Shown here piece after piece: positions 22,686 to 33,739 of a DNA stretch of 64,000 nucleotides. The stretch is from Plazaster borealis (Eukaryota; Echinodermata; Asteroidea; Forcipulatida; Labidiasteridae), in assembly GCA_021014325.1 (NCBI GenBank), contig CM037467.1, positions 4,526,001 through 4,590,000 on the forward strand, in the 5' to 3' direction. The stretch's first letter is position 1; each line of letters opens with the position of its first letter. The position numbers and the translations under genes are program-made. The notes below the pieces were generated by a model. The model was not told the DNA's origin and did not search any database. It saw only the letters and a list, made by a program, of their open reading frames with translations.

Positions 22686-23624
22686 TCAGGTCATGACCCC
22701 ATTAGCGCATGGCGCTATATTAGAAGGTAGGAACGATGTATCAATTGTAGCCTACAATATACAGGGTAGATCGTGCACCCACCATGCATAGACCCAATCC
22801 AAATGCTGAAGAGCATTCAGCTTATTAGTTATGATGTGTAAATTACAAGTTGCCCACCATGGAGTATTGCTAAGCCAGAGGTGAAAGTAGTTACACTGTG
22901 CCTATACTTCGGTGTATACTACAAGGTAGAGCTTATTGGTTTATCTTGTTGAAACCAGGGTGCAATGGATGGGTCAGATTTTGTTAATGGAAGATTCGCG
23001 TCATTCCTCCCTCCATCATTTTGACCATATAGAGCGAGTTTACGTTCTCATGTGTTTTCTTAATTAACAAGTAGTGTATCAGCCGTAACTCCCACAAGTT
23101 ACTTTTATGGCAATTTCCGTTGATAAACTTGGACTATAATCAGCATTCGTCGACGAAAACCAATTTAATATCCTAACTTGAAGAAATTTAAAAATCTTGG
23201 TTTAGTTAACGTTGAATCAACGTTGCCTTAGGTTGACATCAATATGCAAATTTATAGCTGGATACAAACAGCAGCCCAAACTCAATGTTAAAATCCAATA
23301 GTTTTGGTGTAATTTGGAAATTTAATGATTTTTTGTTTAGTTTCTTTCTTAATTCTTTTAGGAAAAAGTGGTTTAGGCATCAACAGTTTCTTCAATACTT
23401 TCAGTTGCTAACTATTAATTAAAAAATTTAACCAATTAAGTACAAAAAGAGACAACCATGACTGCAGATTCCATGTATCCTAGACTACTTATATATAAAA
23501 CATGCCGTACAGTAGGTTGTATAGGTATATATAGGCAGTAGTATGTATAGCAACTAGTATCAATTAATATTAAATAGTTAACTAGAATATTAAAAAAATT
23601 CATAAAATTATCCTAATTACTTAG
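22686..23624. other. Centre of foldback-like structure, no gene
   Basis: No ORF of note. A lone AACGTTGAATCAACGTTG at about 23209 echoes the arm units. Confidence 0.4.
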
Positions 23625-24150
23625 GTCAACGTTGATGAACCAACCCAATTAAGGTTAATGTAACATTGTTTCAACGTTGATTTACTAACGTTATTTTAAC
23701 CTTTTATCAATGAGCAAGTTAACGTTGAAACAACGTTCACATAAAAACGTTAAAGTAACTAGTTGAAAAGAGGTTAATGTAACATTGTTTCAACGTTAAC
23801 AATTAACGTTGATTAAACATTACATCAATAAGCAGAATTACGTTGAATCAACGTTCACATAAAACATTTAAATAACTAGTTGATAAAACGTTGAGATAAC
23901 ATTGTTTCTACGTCTAAAATCTAAGGTTGATTAAACATTATATCAAGAAGCAGAATAACGTTCAATCAACGTTCTCATAAAAACGTTAAAGTAACTAGTT
24001 GACAAAACGTTAATGTAACAATGTTTCTACGTTTGAAATTAACGTTGATTAAACATTATATCAATGAGCAGAATTACGTTGAATCTACGTTCGCACTTAA
24101 CGTTAAATCAACGTTCATTGTAAACCGTATAAAAACGTTGTTTCAACGTC
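23625..24150 (-). repeat. About 119-bp minisatellite (right arm of foldback-like structure)
   Basis: Four units start near TTAATGTAACATTGTTTCAA (about 23657, 23776, 23893, 24012), each with AACGTTGATT and GTTGAATCAACGTTC segments. These are roughly the inverse complement of the 60-bp units at 21536-22310 (compare ATCAACGTT and AACGTTGAT), and two 60-bp units match the period. Confidence 0.7.
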
Positions 24151-24165
24151 CTGATGCTATCTGGG

Positions 24166-24345
24166 ATGGCTTCTCTTCACCCAGGGGTATAAGTGGGTAC
24201 CTGCGAGGGTAGAGGTTGATATTCTGTTCGAAAAGCCTTCAGAGCGCTACGGCAGCTCGGGGCTGTATGCTCCCCAGGGAGCTGAGAAAGATTACAGGAA
24301 TGTTATTGGCCCAATGACCAACTAGTTATTATTACTGCATCAAGC
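24166..24345 (+). mobile_element. SINE family S1, 3' part
   Basis: Shares CACCCAGGGGTA, GGGTACCTG(C/T)GAGGG and CCCAGGGAGCTGAGA with 9860-10000. The tRNA-like head is missing. Confidence 0.65.
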
Positions 24346-26100
24346 TCAATGAATGATTGAGTTTTCGCATACAGTGTAGGAGTCAATCTTACGGATACAA
24401 CCATGAATTTAGACCTAGACGTCTAGTTATGAAAACATTTTTTGCTCATCCTCCGAGCCAAATAATGTGATTGTTGTTAATTTATTCTACAGATGACGTA
24501 GACAATGAGTGCTCTCAAGAATTAGGCCGAGATTTGGGGAAAAACCCACCTGTACCCCTGCACCCATCCCTCTGTCACTCTGTCCCCCTCCAGGTTTTTT
24601 GGAAATCAAAATATTGTTTACATTATTGAGAAACTAGCACCTACCAAAGACAAACTGGCTCTATAATTACAATATATATATATATATATATAGCAACATT
24701 TTGAGTTTAATTGCCATTACATGTATTTTTATTTTATTTTTTATTTAGTTGCCATTAGGCCTACTTTTTTTTTTTTTTTAATTGTTGGCAATAAAACCAA
24801 AGGATCCACAAGAATGATTTAGCACTGTATCCCGTAAAGAAGGTATTGGAGAAAAGAAGACAATTGAGAATGATCATATTTAGGTTTGGGTGGAGTCACC
24901 AGCCATTTATCCCTACTGTTCATGATGATACGAGGTTGCAAAACAGCATCGTCCCCAGGGACTAAGATGACGCCGTGCACACAAACAATATATACACACA
25001 AAACATGACATTTTGGTGTACGATAATGCAGTTTTTTTCTGTGCCTGTCGCAACAATATTAACGCAGGCGGACTCAGTGAGCCTAGAACAACTCTTAACG
25101 TACCGGTACGGAAACAGCAACTAGCCTGGATCTGGAGAAAGAATTTACTTTAAAAAAATGATACTGGTACAATAAATAAACACAAAGTTAATCATGAAGG
25201 ATAGCAACGGTTACCGTGGTAAACTTGCAATTCTATTACAATATTATCCTCCACGTTTGAAGGCCAACCCGTCTGTTTTGACCTTGCCCGGTCAACTAAA
25301 CAACACTTTGCCGTGTCTATATTTTGCCTGAATATTAAAATTGATATCCTTTCAGGAAAACGAGCGTGTAACTCTAGAGAGAGGTCAACAGTATGAACGA
25401 TGGCGCGTGTGGTGGAAATGGTCAAATCAGTTACAACACGCTTGGGTAGCGATGTGGTGGTGGGGGCGGGACTTATACTGTGTTAATGATACCAAACAAC
25501 CATAAATACATGTACACATGCTTGGAATAGCTGACTTTGCAACACTGTCCATTCCAGCAGTCCTTTCTCTGTGATTCCAAGGGACTCTTGCACATTACTG
25601 CTACTTTTTACAAAGACATGTCTGGATGTCAGGCTTGTATAGAGCGAGAAACAATCTTTTATAGCGCATTGACACAATCACAAGTTACACATGAGTTGCA
25701 ATTGTTAAAGCTATAATATGCAGCACCAAGGAGCAAGGCTATCGGTCCTCCAAATTAATCAAGAGTAAAATGGGTGTTTGTGCCAAGCAACACCACACCC
25801 GAAGGTGTTTATTTTGCTGGTTGACTTGTCAGTATATTTATCACTACGTATACTGAATTACGTACGCAGGTCGAATTCCAAGTACATCTAATTATAAATC
25901 GAACTCAAAACAAAGTCCAGAATTGGTAATTATTTTTTTCAATTCAATTCAGTTAAACTTGATTGTCCCCTGTATGGGACATTTCTTTTGACTTTAACTT
26001 TAAGTAACGCACCAAATAATGTCAAAAATACATAGGAAACACTCACACAATTAATTTGGAAGTTAACCGCAGATAGATTTTTGTTTAGACTACTTAGATA
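24346..26100. other. No gene recognised
   Basis: Contains a (TA)n run at about 24671-24692. A SINE-like fragment (AATAAAACCAAAGGATCCAC) sits at about 24790. Small ORFs at 25192-25425 and 25483-25677 (minus) have no recognisable motif. Confidence 0.35.
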
Positions 26101-26101
26101 A

Positions 26102-26309
26102 TTGACGTTTCGACCCTTGTAGAGTCGTTCTCAAGGGCTTAATGACAACACAACACAACACACACAAAAAAGTATACTGGTGTAACATAAGCAGTCAACA
26201 ATTTTATAATACTGTTACGCCAATTCATATCCTTGTTTGTGTACTTGTTAGTGTGTGGTGTTAATGTCATTTAGCCTTCGAGACAGATTCTACAAGGGTC
26301 GAAACGTCA
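26102..26309. repeat. Inverted repeat around TGACGTTTCGACCCTTGTAG
   Basis: TTGACGTTTCGACCCTTGTA at 26102 is answered by CTACAAGGGTCGAAACGTCA at 26290-26309. The 20-bp arms are perfect, with about 165 bp between them. This is probably part of a mobile element. Confidence 0.65.
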
Positions 26310-26331
26310 GGCCTTCATGGGCTCTGCACGC

Positions 26332-26374
26332 TAGGGTTTAGGATTGGCTGTAGGGTTAGGGTTTAGGATTAGGA
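26332..26374 (+). repeat. Short TTAGGG-like tract
   Basis: TAGGGTTTAGG, then TAGGGTTAGGGTTTAGGATT, a degenerate telomere-type repeat inside the chromosome arm. Confidence 0.55.
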
Positions 26375-26454
26375 AAATACAATAGGGGTGTCAGAACATA
26401 GGTATGTATTAGCCTGAAATCTGGGTTATCCGATTGAATTTACTCTTGTAAAAC

Positions 26455-26810
26455 CTTCCATTTTCTATATAGTTGTAGATACACCATACAACTAATCTGT
26501 GAACATTTAATTTCAAAAGGTGGTAGCGCTTCTGAGATATTGCCGAAAATCTGGAGCGGTTATGTCCACGCAGGAAGAATAATCTGCAATTGGAATACAC
26601 AATCTGAGAAACGTTACTGTCAGTAACGCTTCTCAGATTCATATTTTGGGGGATAACAAGTGTTATCTTTTTCCATAATCGCAGTACTTCTAAGTGAAAA
26701 GTTTCTATAAATGCAACATACTATCCAAAGCTGCTGTACTTCCTACCAAGTAAGTTTGTATTGTCATTAATTTTCAGAGTCATTACCAAATGTATAGGCC
26801 TACAGACCCT
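26455..26810 (-). mobile_element. Family A MITE
   Basis: Matches family A from CTATATAGTTGTAGAT to TACAGACCCT, followed by TTAA at 26811-26814. The central hairpin AATCTGAGAAACGTTACTG / CAGTAACGCTTCTCAGATT is intact. The left end is degenerate. Confidence 0.75.
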
Positions 26811-26815
26811 TTAAC

Positions 26816-28150
26816 CCTTTAAATATTGTGAAGGGAAAGGGAAAAGGAGAAGATAGATAAGATTCGTTTCAAATCAGTATGTAAGCATTAAACCAGTCTA
26901 TCTGATGAGGTTTTGATGCTTGTCACAGCGATGTGATTTATAATATGAAATAGCGCTTTATTTATAATAACTGTTGTATTATTATTAAGATAATAGCTGT
27001 TGTTAACACTTGGATCGATCAGAATTAAAACCGTACACAAATATTGTAAAGACCTCATAATATTATTCGTAATGCAATGATCTAAAGAGTCATGGTCATA
27101 CACCCCATAGACCTACTGTTTGTGTCTTTACCAGGCTGGTACGAACTCGTTGCATGCGGTCACACAACCCGGAAGCTGTCTGAACCTGAACATTGCCTGT
27201 CATACGCTATAGTCACACAGCATACGTCGTTTAGCAGTGAAACGTGTGTTCCAGCCACAGGGAAATAAACGCCTCGGTCGTCACTGAACTTGCACTTGCA
27301 CTAATGGTACAGTCACGCCGCGAGATCTCGCCAATTGATTGTGATGCTCTCCATATTTTTAGACAACATCGTGATTTGTGTGACAGTGGGAATCATCAGC
27401 CAGACCGTGGAATTGGATAAATGACTGCGAGTGTGAGGTCTACCTCCATGGGTTGAGTCAGTGATTGAGCGTGTTATACACAGTCTGCATGCGGTTAGTC
27501 GTTGAGCACCCAGGCCCCAAGCAAACGAGAGTGACTGGGAACTTTTCAGTGTGCACCGGGTCAGTGTGTGTCGTTGTATACTGCTGGTTCCGCACGGTCG
27601 CTAATGACAGCGTTTTGTAATATTGAGGGACAGGTACCTGTTAATGGATCAGTACCGATCGCCACATACATGTACGTGCAGTGTGAGTATAGAACCTAAT
27701 CACAAACCTTGTCCGCCACCCGCTGTCAATACCTAAGAATATATACACCAGAATATATTATTGCAACCTAAACAGGCATTGCATGAAAGGGTTCATACAA
27801 CGAACCACAACTTCCTTTTTCATATCACAATGACAGAGGGATGTGATACATTGCATATAATGTAGCTACTTGTTTTGAAGTACCACTGTAAAATTTACTT
27901 GATAGTGGGAGCCGTCAGCTGCAAGTGAACTGGAATGAACGTCAGACCTGCTTGCTCAACCTTGGAATAACAAGCGCTCTGTTTGAATTGGATCTTCACC
28001 CACATACAACTTCTAGTGTTGTAACTCGTGGTGGTGGTAATTTTTGAAGTGGAAAACTCACAGAGTTCAATAAGGAAGTAACTAGAAGAGTTGAAGTCAA
28101 GTTGATACCGAGTTGTTGTAACTGCAGAGGTTGTTTGCTGTGACTAAAGT
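26816..28150 (+). promoter_or_regulatory. Repeat-poor, GC-richer region; possible promoter and 5' UTR
   Basis: None of the dispersed families is recognisable from about 27120 to 28150, and the base composition is more balanced than nearby. It leads directly into the candidate first exon at 28151. No TATA box or initiator can be assigned confidently. Confidence 0.3.
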
Positions 28151-28202
28151 ATGGATCTCTTTGCATACTACTACAAGTGGCTGTCGTTGTGTATCCTACA
28201 AG
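28151..28202 (+). CDS. Candidate first coding exon with signal peptide
   Basis: ATG at 28151 opens MDLFAYYYKWLSLCILQ, a short hydrophobic leader resembling a signal peptide. It is followed directly by G then GTGAGT at 28203, a strong splice-donor match (ACAAG/GTGAGT). The exon would be 52 nt and leave a phase 1 intron, the usual pattern for the first exon of secreted and surface proteins with phase-1 modules. The preceding kilobase is free of recognised repeats. I could not identify the second exon, so the product is unknown. Much of the DNA to the right could be its first intron. A chance match is possible with so short an exon. Confidence 0.4.
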
Positions 28203-28844
28203 GTGAGTCGATTCATTTTTATTTACGATCCCCTCTCGAAAAGTTTTTGAGGAGGTCATTAAAAAAAAACACGTCTCTTTAAACAAACGGCAACATAAAC
28301 GATTCAACGAGGAAATACTTGTATACATTATTTTTGTTCAGGTTTATTGATTCAATCTTTTCTTTGTGAAATTCCCTTGGCATGTGCTAGATCGATGGCT
28401 AGATTGAGCATGAATTGACAAAGTAAATATTATTTCTGAATCCTATTTTGACTGTTTTGTTCTCATGAAAAGAGACGTAGAATGAGTAAAATCATGACAC
28501 TGTCCTTTATATTTATTTGTTTAGCTTATTTATATAAACCTTTTCGAGGAAATGTTTACAGGTGTGTTTTGGGATTTGTTTTATTGACATAGGAAATAGT
28601 GGCTCGTTACTTCCCGGAAGGAAGGTTTTTCCCTTTACATGTAATACTATAAGATGATTCTCAGATGTTACAAAAAAAGTATCTTTGCCTGAGAACCTTA
28701 CAATGGGAACACTGTCACATTAATGTAGCTATCTGAAGGGGACACCCCATGAACTTGGTAGTGATTTGTGAATTGTGATTTTTTATTAAATTGGTCATCA
28801 CGTATTAAATGCATGACACTTTAAGAACATTTAACAAGACCGTT
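28203..28844. other. Possible intron start; no other feature
   Basis: Starts with the GTGAGT donor. Otherwise AT-rich, no ORF or repeat recognised. Confidence 0.35.
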
Positions 28845-29345
28845 GCAGGGCTCGAAATTAACACTGGACGGCAGGCCCGAGGGGCAAGTGGATTAGCGTC
28901 GGGCCAGTAAACTCGCGTCCGGACAAGCCCGGTGGTCTTGTGTTTTTCAATTGAATAATATTAGGCTACCTCATTGTGTAATATCTTTGTGAAAAAAAAA
29001 CCAAATCTGATAATAACTTTCAATGCTCTTGAGCATCAAAGTACGCTTGCACATAAGACAAATGAGATCTACATGTAGGTCTTCTCTTAGTGGTTGTTCA
29101 ACTGTTTTTATTCTGGCCTTGTAAAATCAATTTTGGGGTCGATTTCACACAACTCTTCCTAACTTAGGACTTGTCCTAGGCAATGCTAAGAGATAGGACT
29201 AGCCTTAAGTTAAGACCAGTTACTGGTCCTAACTTCAGATAAGACTAGTCGTATCTCTTTGTGAAATCGGCCCCAGGTCTAGTAAACATTTTGAGCTACA
29301 AGCCCTGCAGTCTTGTGGTTTTTACCCCCCAAATTCGAGCCCTGC
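28845..29345. mobile_element. TIR element (GCAGGGCTCGAAATT ends) with nested MITE
   Basis: GCAGGGCTCGAAATT at 28845 and AAATTCGAGCCCTGC ending 29345 are perfect inverse ends of 15 bp, about 500 bp apart. CAGGG-type ends resemble some hAT elements, but I could not find a clear 8-bp duplication. Confidence 0.6.
29135..29274. mobile_element. 140-bp palindromic MITE nested in the element
   Basis: GGGGTCGATTTCACAC at the left and GTGAAATCGGCCCC at the right are inverse ends. The interior is full of TAGGACT/AGTCCTA motifs that pair (ACTTAGGACTTGTCCTA, TAGGACTAGCC). Confidence 0.7.
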
Positions 29346-30029
29346 GCCGGCCCGTTGAAATCAGGTCAAAGTACCACGCTCACACTTTGTGATGTAACAG
29401 TGTAGACCGGCTCTGCCTTAAATGCTCAAACGTTTGCCATTTTGCATGAGGTGGTTAGAATCACGAAGCAATCAGTTGCCACGTTCACAATGCGTGTCAA
29501 ACCACGTTCGCTTTGCGTGAAACTAGGCACGGACAAGTGTACAATCCCATGTTGTCACACTTAACATGAGTGAAATTTGCTTGATAAGTTGTTAGAGTTG
29601 GGATTTATTTCGTGTTGCCATGTTCGCAGTGCTTGTTGTCACTTTACAACGCGTGGAACTAGGCGTGAGTAGTAGTCAGTTTCGCACCGTGACAGTCGAC
29701 ATACTCCCTGGCCGCTCGCCTCGCATAAAAAATAGTCACAGAACCGAAATCAAAACGAGCAGAGAGCCCTTGACATTGGCTTCCCAACGGTATAAAACTT
29801 GTGTAAATCCAGCATTATTCTAATGTACAACTGCATGTCAGAATGTGACGATGGTACTATATTTCACTCGTGCAGTGCGTGATCCTGACATCGCGAGGTT
29901 CAATCCCCAGTACACTTTCCCCAAAATGAATGTTCAAAACAATTCGTGAGAATATACGAGAGTGAGCGCGTGCTCGTTTCAAACCCAAAATGCATGAATC
30001 TTTCGTCAGATCAAACGTTTTGGTTTAAA
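29346..30029. other. No gene recognised
   Basis: Balanced composition, with several CGTGTCAAAC / CGTTCGC-like motifs. A tRNA-like GCGAGGTTCAATCCCC box at about 29893 may be an old SINE head. Confidence 0.35.
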
Positions 30030-30345
30030 TGTATTTTACAGGATTGGTAGAGCTGACATAAAATAGTCGCAGACAATTTTCTTGTTTTGGATGATCAACC
30101 AAATACATGAAATTGAAAATTTGTGCTCAATCCGTCATATTGTGAGTCTGGAGAAAATAGTGAAAAACCAGGCAACATTTTCAGCGTGTAAACACATTGT
30201 CTTAAATAGGTTTTCCGATAAAGTTTTATCGAATATGACTTTATTTCAGAGGGAAATATTTCACAGACAAAATGGTTGTAGTATGAACTTCTTAATCAGT
30301 AAGACTTAAACTCCACAGTTATGTTTTTATCCTTACCAATCCTGT
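30030..30345 (-). mobile_element. Diverged family B-like MITE
   Basis: Related to 54452-54830 in opposite orientation. They share GAAATATTTCACA..., AACCA/TTTTTCACTATTTT, AAATTTGTGCTCAATCCGTC and a GTGTAAACACATTGTC block. Confidence 0.55.
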
Positions 30346-30416
30346 ATAATATATAATCCTTTATAAACGGGAGTTGGAGGAATTGACGTTGTGTTCACTT
30401 TGTGTAATTAGCTTCA

Positions 30417-30803
30417 AAGGCATCGCACACGTTTGGTAATTGGAGCCTATTGATTGTTTCAATTCTATATAGTTGTAGATATATACCATAAAACTAATCT
30501 GTGAAAATATCATTTCAAAAGGTGGTAGCGTTTTTGAGATATTGCCGACAATCTGGAGCGGTTATGTCCGCGCAGGAAGAATAATCTGCATTGGAATACA
30601 CACTCTGAGAAGCTTTGCGCGTAACGCTTCTCAGATTCAAATGTTTCGGGGATAAAAAGTGACATCTCTTTCCATAACCGCAGTACTTCGAAGTGAAACA
30701 TTTCTCAAAATGCATTATACTATCCAAAGCTGCTGTACTTCTTACCAGCTAAGTTTGTATTGCCATTCATTATCAGAGTCGTTACCAAACGTGTATTATG
30801 CCT
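30417..30803 (-). mobile_element. Family A MITE
   Basis: AGGCATCGCACACGTTTGGT at the left and CCAAACGTGTATTATGCCTT at the right. The central hairpin AATCTGAGAAGCGTTACGCG is present. Flanking TTAA is mutated (TTCA, TGAA). Confidence 0.75.
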
Positions 30804-30920
30804 TGAATGTAGCGGGTCAGTTAGGGCAGAATCCCACAGCGAATCTAGGTTTGCTGGGACTTCATCACATTGTGAAAGGTGAGGGAGCACAATGTACAAT
30901 TGTATTGTCGCGGTTGTGTT

Positions 30921-31106
30921 GTATTCGCCAAATGCACGGATCCGCCATGTGCGTGTAGAGCCTCGACTTCATGCTTCATTTGTATTGTATCTGTGTATCT
31001 GTTTGGATGAAAGTGTCATTACATTACCGTGACAATTCAGAGCTTCACTGCTGTCCCCACTTCGAGGCTCTACACGCAAATGGCTGACCGTGCAAAGGGC
31101 GAATAG
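30921..31106. mobile_element. Short foldback element with about 45-bp arms
   Basis: Left arm GTATTCGCC..GCACGG..GCCATGTGCG then TGTAGAGCCTCGA (to 30967). The right arm from 31061 is TCGAGGCTCTACACGCAAAT, then GGC..CCGTGC..GGGCGAATAG. Only about 95 bp lie between. Confidence 0.65.
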
Positions 31107-32388
31107 GGCTGCCATGTAAATGAGCTCATTATTGCACTTGTTAAAACAACTGTATAGAAACTAGCATTTTGTGTCTTTATTGCGTGCTTGGAATCTCAGA
31201 AATTATTCAGAGGAGTTTAAAGGGGGGGGGTAATTCTGTACAAGAGGAAACTAGTGTGTTAAAATATGGGAACATTGGGGGTGGGGGATACCCTATGCCC
31301 CCAAATCGGGCCTGGTATAAAAACAAGACCTATAGAAAAGTAGTTTATCCCCCCGTTTATAAAAAATCAAAAAAGCTACTCTGTCATCGTGATTTAGACA
31401 ACAAGACAACAATGCACACGAACGGTTTCCGAAGTCATCTCGAATCAATATAGAAACCCGATTCTACACGTCAGCGCAGTGCTATTGCGCAGTATATCCG
31501 TAAACGAGCACCCAAAATAATTTTCTTCTTCCGAGCGGTAGCTGGACAAAATCTCAAGGGATGTAGCCAGTAATGATCAGAGGAGTCGCATTTCAAGACA
31601 AAATGGGAAAAAAAGAAGAGCCAATAATTTCTAGATGCAAATAAAGCATGGGATTCACAGGAAGTGAAACGTCACCCCCCTTTATATGTTTCTGGAAGAA
31701 ATGATCTTTGGCGATCAACTTCACGTGTGATTTCGACCCTCTCTGTTAATTAAATTTCAGGATCGCATACAATATTCAGTCCACGTAATTTAGAATGCGC
31801 TGTGCTGTGCGCTCAACCGTTGCAAGTGTCTTCATTATATATACACGCACAATACAACAGGCAAATTAAAACTGCATACAAGCACCACCATGAGTTTCGA
31901 GAAATGCGCTCCCGGTAAATCAGTCTCGTTTATATAATTTTACGAGTTTTTTTCACTTATGCCATTGAAATTCCGTTGACCCTTGTCAAAGCACGCACGA
32001 CATTCTTGTTTCGTTTACGTTTTCCTTGTAATCTAACGCGCATTTTCCCTCAAGGACAACCTTTCCGCCAAACAATCCGGTCGATCATTTCGAACACATA
32101 AAAAGACTATTAATCATGACCCTAATGTTGACATCCTTCTCAACCCATATTATTCTATCCTCTCAATTCCTGTTTCACGTTTTGAATCTTGTTTCATTAC
32201 TGCCCAGGTAAACTGTAACGTAATTTACGAGCCCCATATCGTTTTGTGCAAACAAACAATAAACCATGCACGAATTTCGCCTGTAAATTTTGTTTGATAG
32301 TTTCGAAGCTTCGAGATTCGAATGGCATAATGAGACATCAGACAATGTATTCCTGTTAAATTCCACTAACGTTGATGTGTTGCTCTTT
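31107..32388. other. No gene recognised
   Basis: A G-run lies at 31221-31228 and a G-rich stretch near 31275-31290. The ORF 31169-31453 (plus) covers these low-complexity tracts and has no motif. Confidence 0.35.
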
Positions 32389-32392
32389 TTAA

Positions 32393-32796
32393 AGGTATCT
32401 ACACGTTTGGTAATGACTCAAAACAAATATTAGCATACAAACTTACTTGTTTTTTTGTTTTTTTACTGCGCCTTGAACACCCAGCAGGGTGGATATGTGC
32501 GCATTACAAGTCTTATTATTATTATTATTATTATTAACAGTGAGCTGTTGATAGTATAAAACATTGTAGGAAACGACTCCCTCTGAAGTAACGTAGTTTT
32601 TGAGAAAGGGGTAATTTCCCACAAAAATAGTAAAAACTTATCTGAAAGCACACAAATTTTTACAACAAGGGTGTTTTTTCTTACATAATTTTCTTGCAAC
32701 TTCGATGACCAATTGAGCCCAAATTTTCACAGGCTTGTTGGGATACACCAAGTGAGAACACTGGTCTTTGACAATTACCAAACGTGTTCAGTGCCT
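32393..32796 (+). mobile_element. Family B MITE with SINE/LINE tail inserted
   Basis: TTAA at 32389-32392 and 32797-32800. AGGTATC..ACACGTTTGG start and CCAAACGTGTTCAGTGCCT-type end. Hallmarks GAGCTGTTGATAGTATAAAA and CTTCGATGACCAATTGAGCC. The segment 32466-32537 is a later insertion. Confidence 0.75.
32466..32537 (+). mobile_element. 3' tail of a SINE/LINE with ATT repeats
   Basis: CTGCGCCTTGAACACCCAGC followed by AGTCTTATTATTATT. The other family B copies lack this piece at the same place. Confidence 0.55.
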
Positions 32797-33011
32797 TTAA
32801 AGTTCTTATTGTATTATAATGATCTTTCATCGGTGCTCTACACTCGGACACATTGTACGTAAAATGAATATCTGAATCGATTTTTCGAAAATACGAACCG
32901 GAGTGATATGCTTCGACAAGAGGCACAAATAAATGGTATTACAAAAGAACAAACGTTCATAAAAACAGGATACAATCAGTCAACCATGTATAGAGAAGTA
33001 AGGTAGTTTAA

Positions 33012-33391
33012 AGGCAGGGTGTGCTTTTGGTAATTACTCCACTGTACCATGACCATAAGAACCTACTTGGTAGAGAGTACTGGAGAGCTGTTGATATAAT
33101 TATAAAACATTGTTAGAAACGACCCCCTTTGAAGTAAAGTAGTTTTAGAGAAAGGTTTTTTTTTCACCCCAACATTTTAATCTGAGAACGGCTTCACCAG
33201 GCATGAAGCCTTCTCAGGCATCTGAAAGCACACAATTCTATGCAACAAGGTTTTTTCTCTTTCATTATTTTCTTGCAACTTCAATGACCAATTGAGCCCA
33301 AATTTTCATAGGTTTGTTATTTTATGCGTATGTTGGGGTACACCAAGTAAGGATACTGGTCTTTGACAATTACCAAAAGTATACCCTACCT
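33012..33391 (+). mobile_element. Family B MITE
   Basis: TTAA at 33008-33011 and 33392-33395. Wording follows 59294-59658, with its own central hairpin (GAACGGCTTCACCAGG / CATGAAGCCTTCTC). The right TTAA is shared with the family A copy that follows. Confidence 0.75.
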
Positions 33392-33395
33392 TTAA

Positions 33396-33735
33396 AGGGT
33401 CTGTATACGTTTGGTAGTCGGAACCCATTGTTTGTTTCAATCCTACGTATAGTTGTAGATAACTAACTTTAAACAAATTATTTCAAAAGGTTGTAGCGGT
33501 TTTGAGATATTGTCGAAAATCTGGAACGGTTATGTCTATGTCGCAGGAAGAATAATCTGCAATTGGAAAACACAATCTGAGAAACGTTACTGCAGTAACG
33601 CTTCTCAGATTCAAAATTTTGGGATAAAAAGTGATATATTTGTCCATAACCGCACTACTTCGAAGTGAAAAGTTTCTCAAAATGCATTATACTATCCAAA
33701 GCTGCTGTACTTCTTACCAAACGTATACGGAGTCT
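33396..33735 (-). mobile_element. Family A MITE sharing a TTAA with the preceding family B copy
   Basis: AGGGTCTGTATACGTTTGGT start and CCAAACGTATACGGAGTCT end, TTAA at 33736-33739. The central hairpin AATCTGAGAAACGTTACTGC is intact. Confidence 0.8.
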
Positions 33736-33739
33736 TTAA

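Noticed and set aside
26102..26309. Hammerhead ribozyme suggested by CGAAACGTC
   Set aside because: No CTGATGA core was seen at the needed distance.
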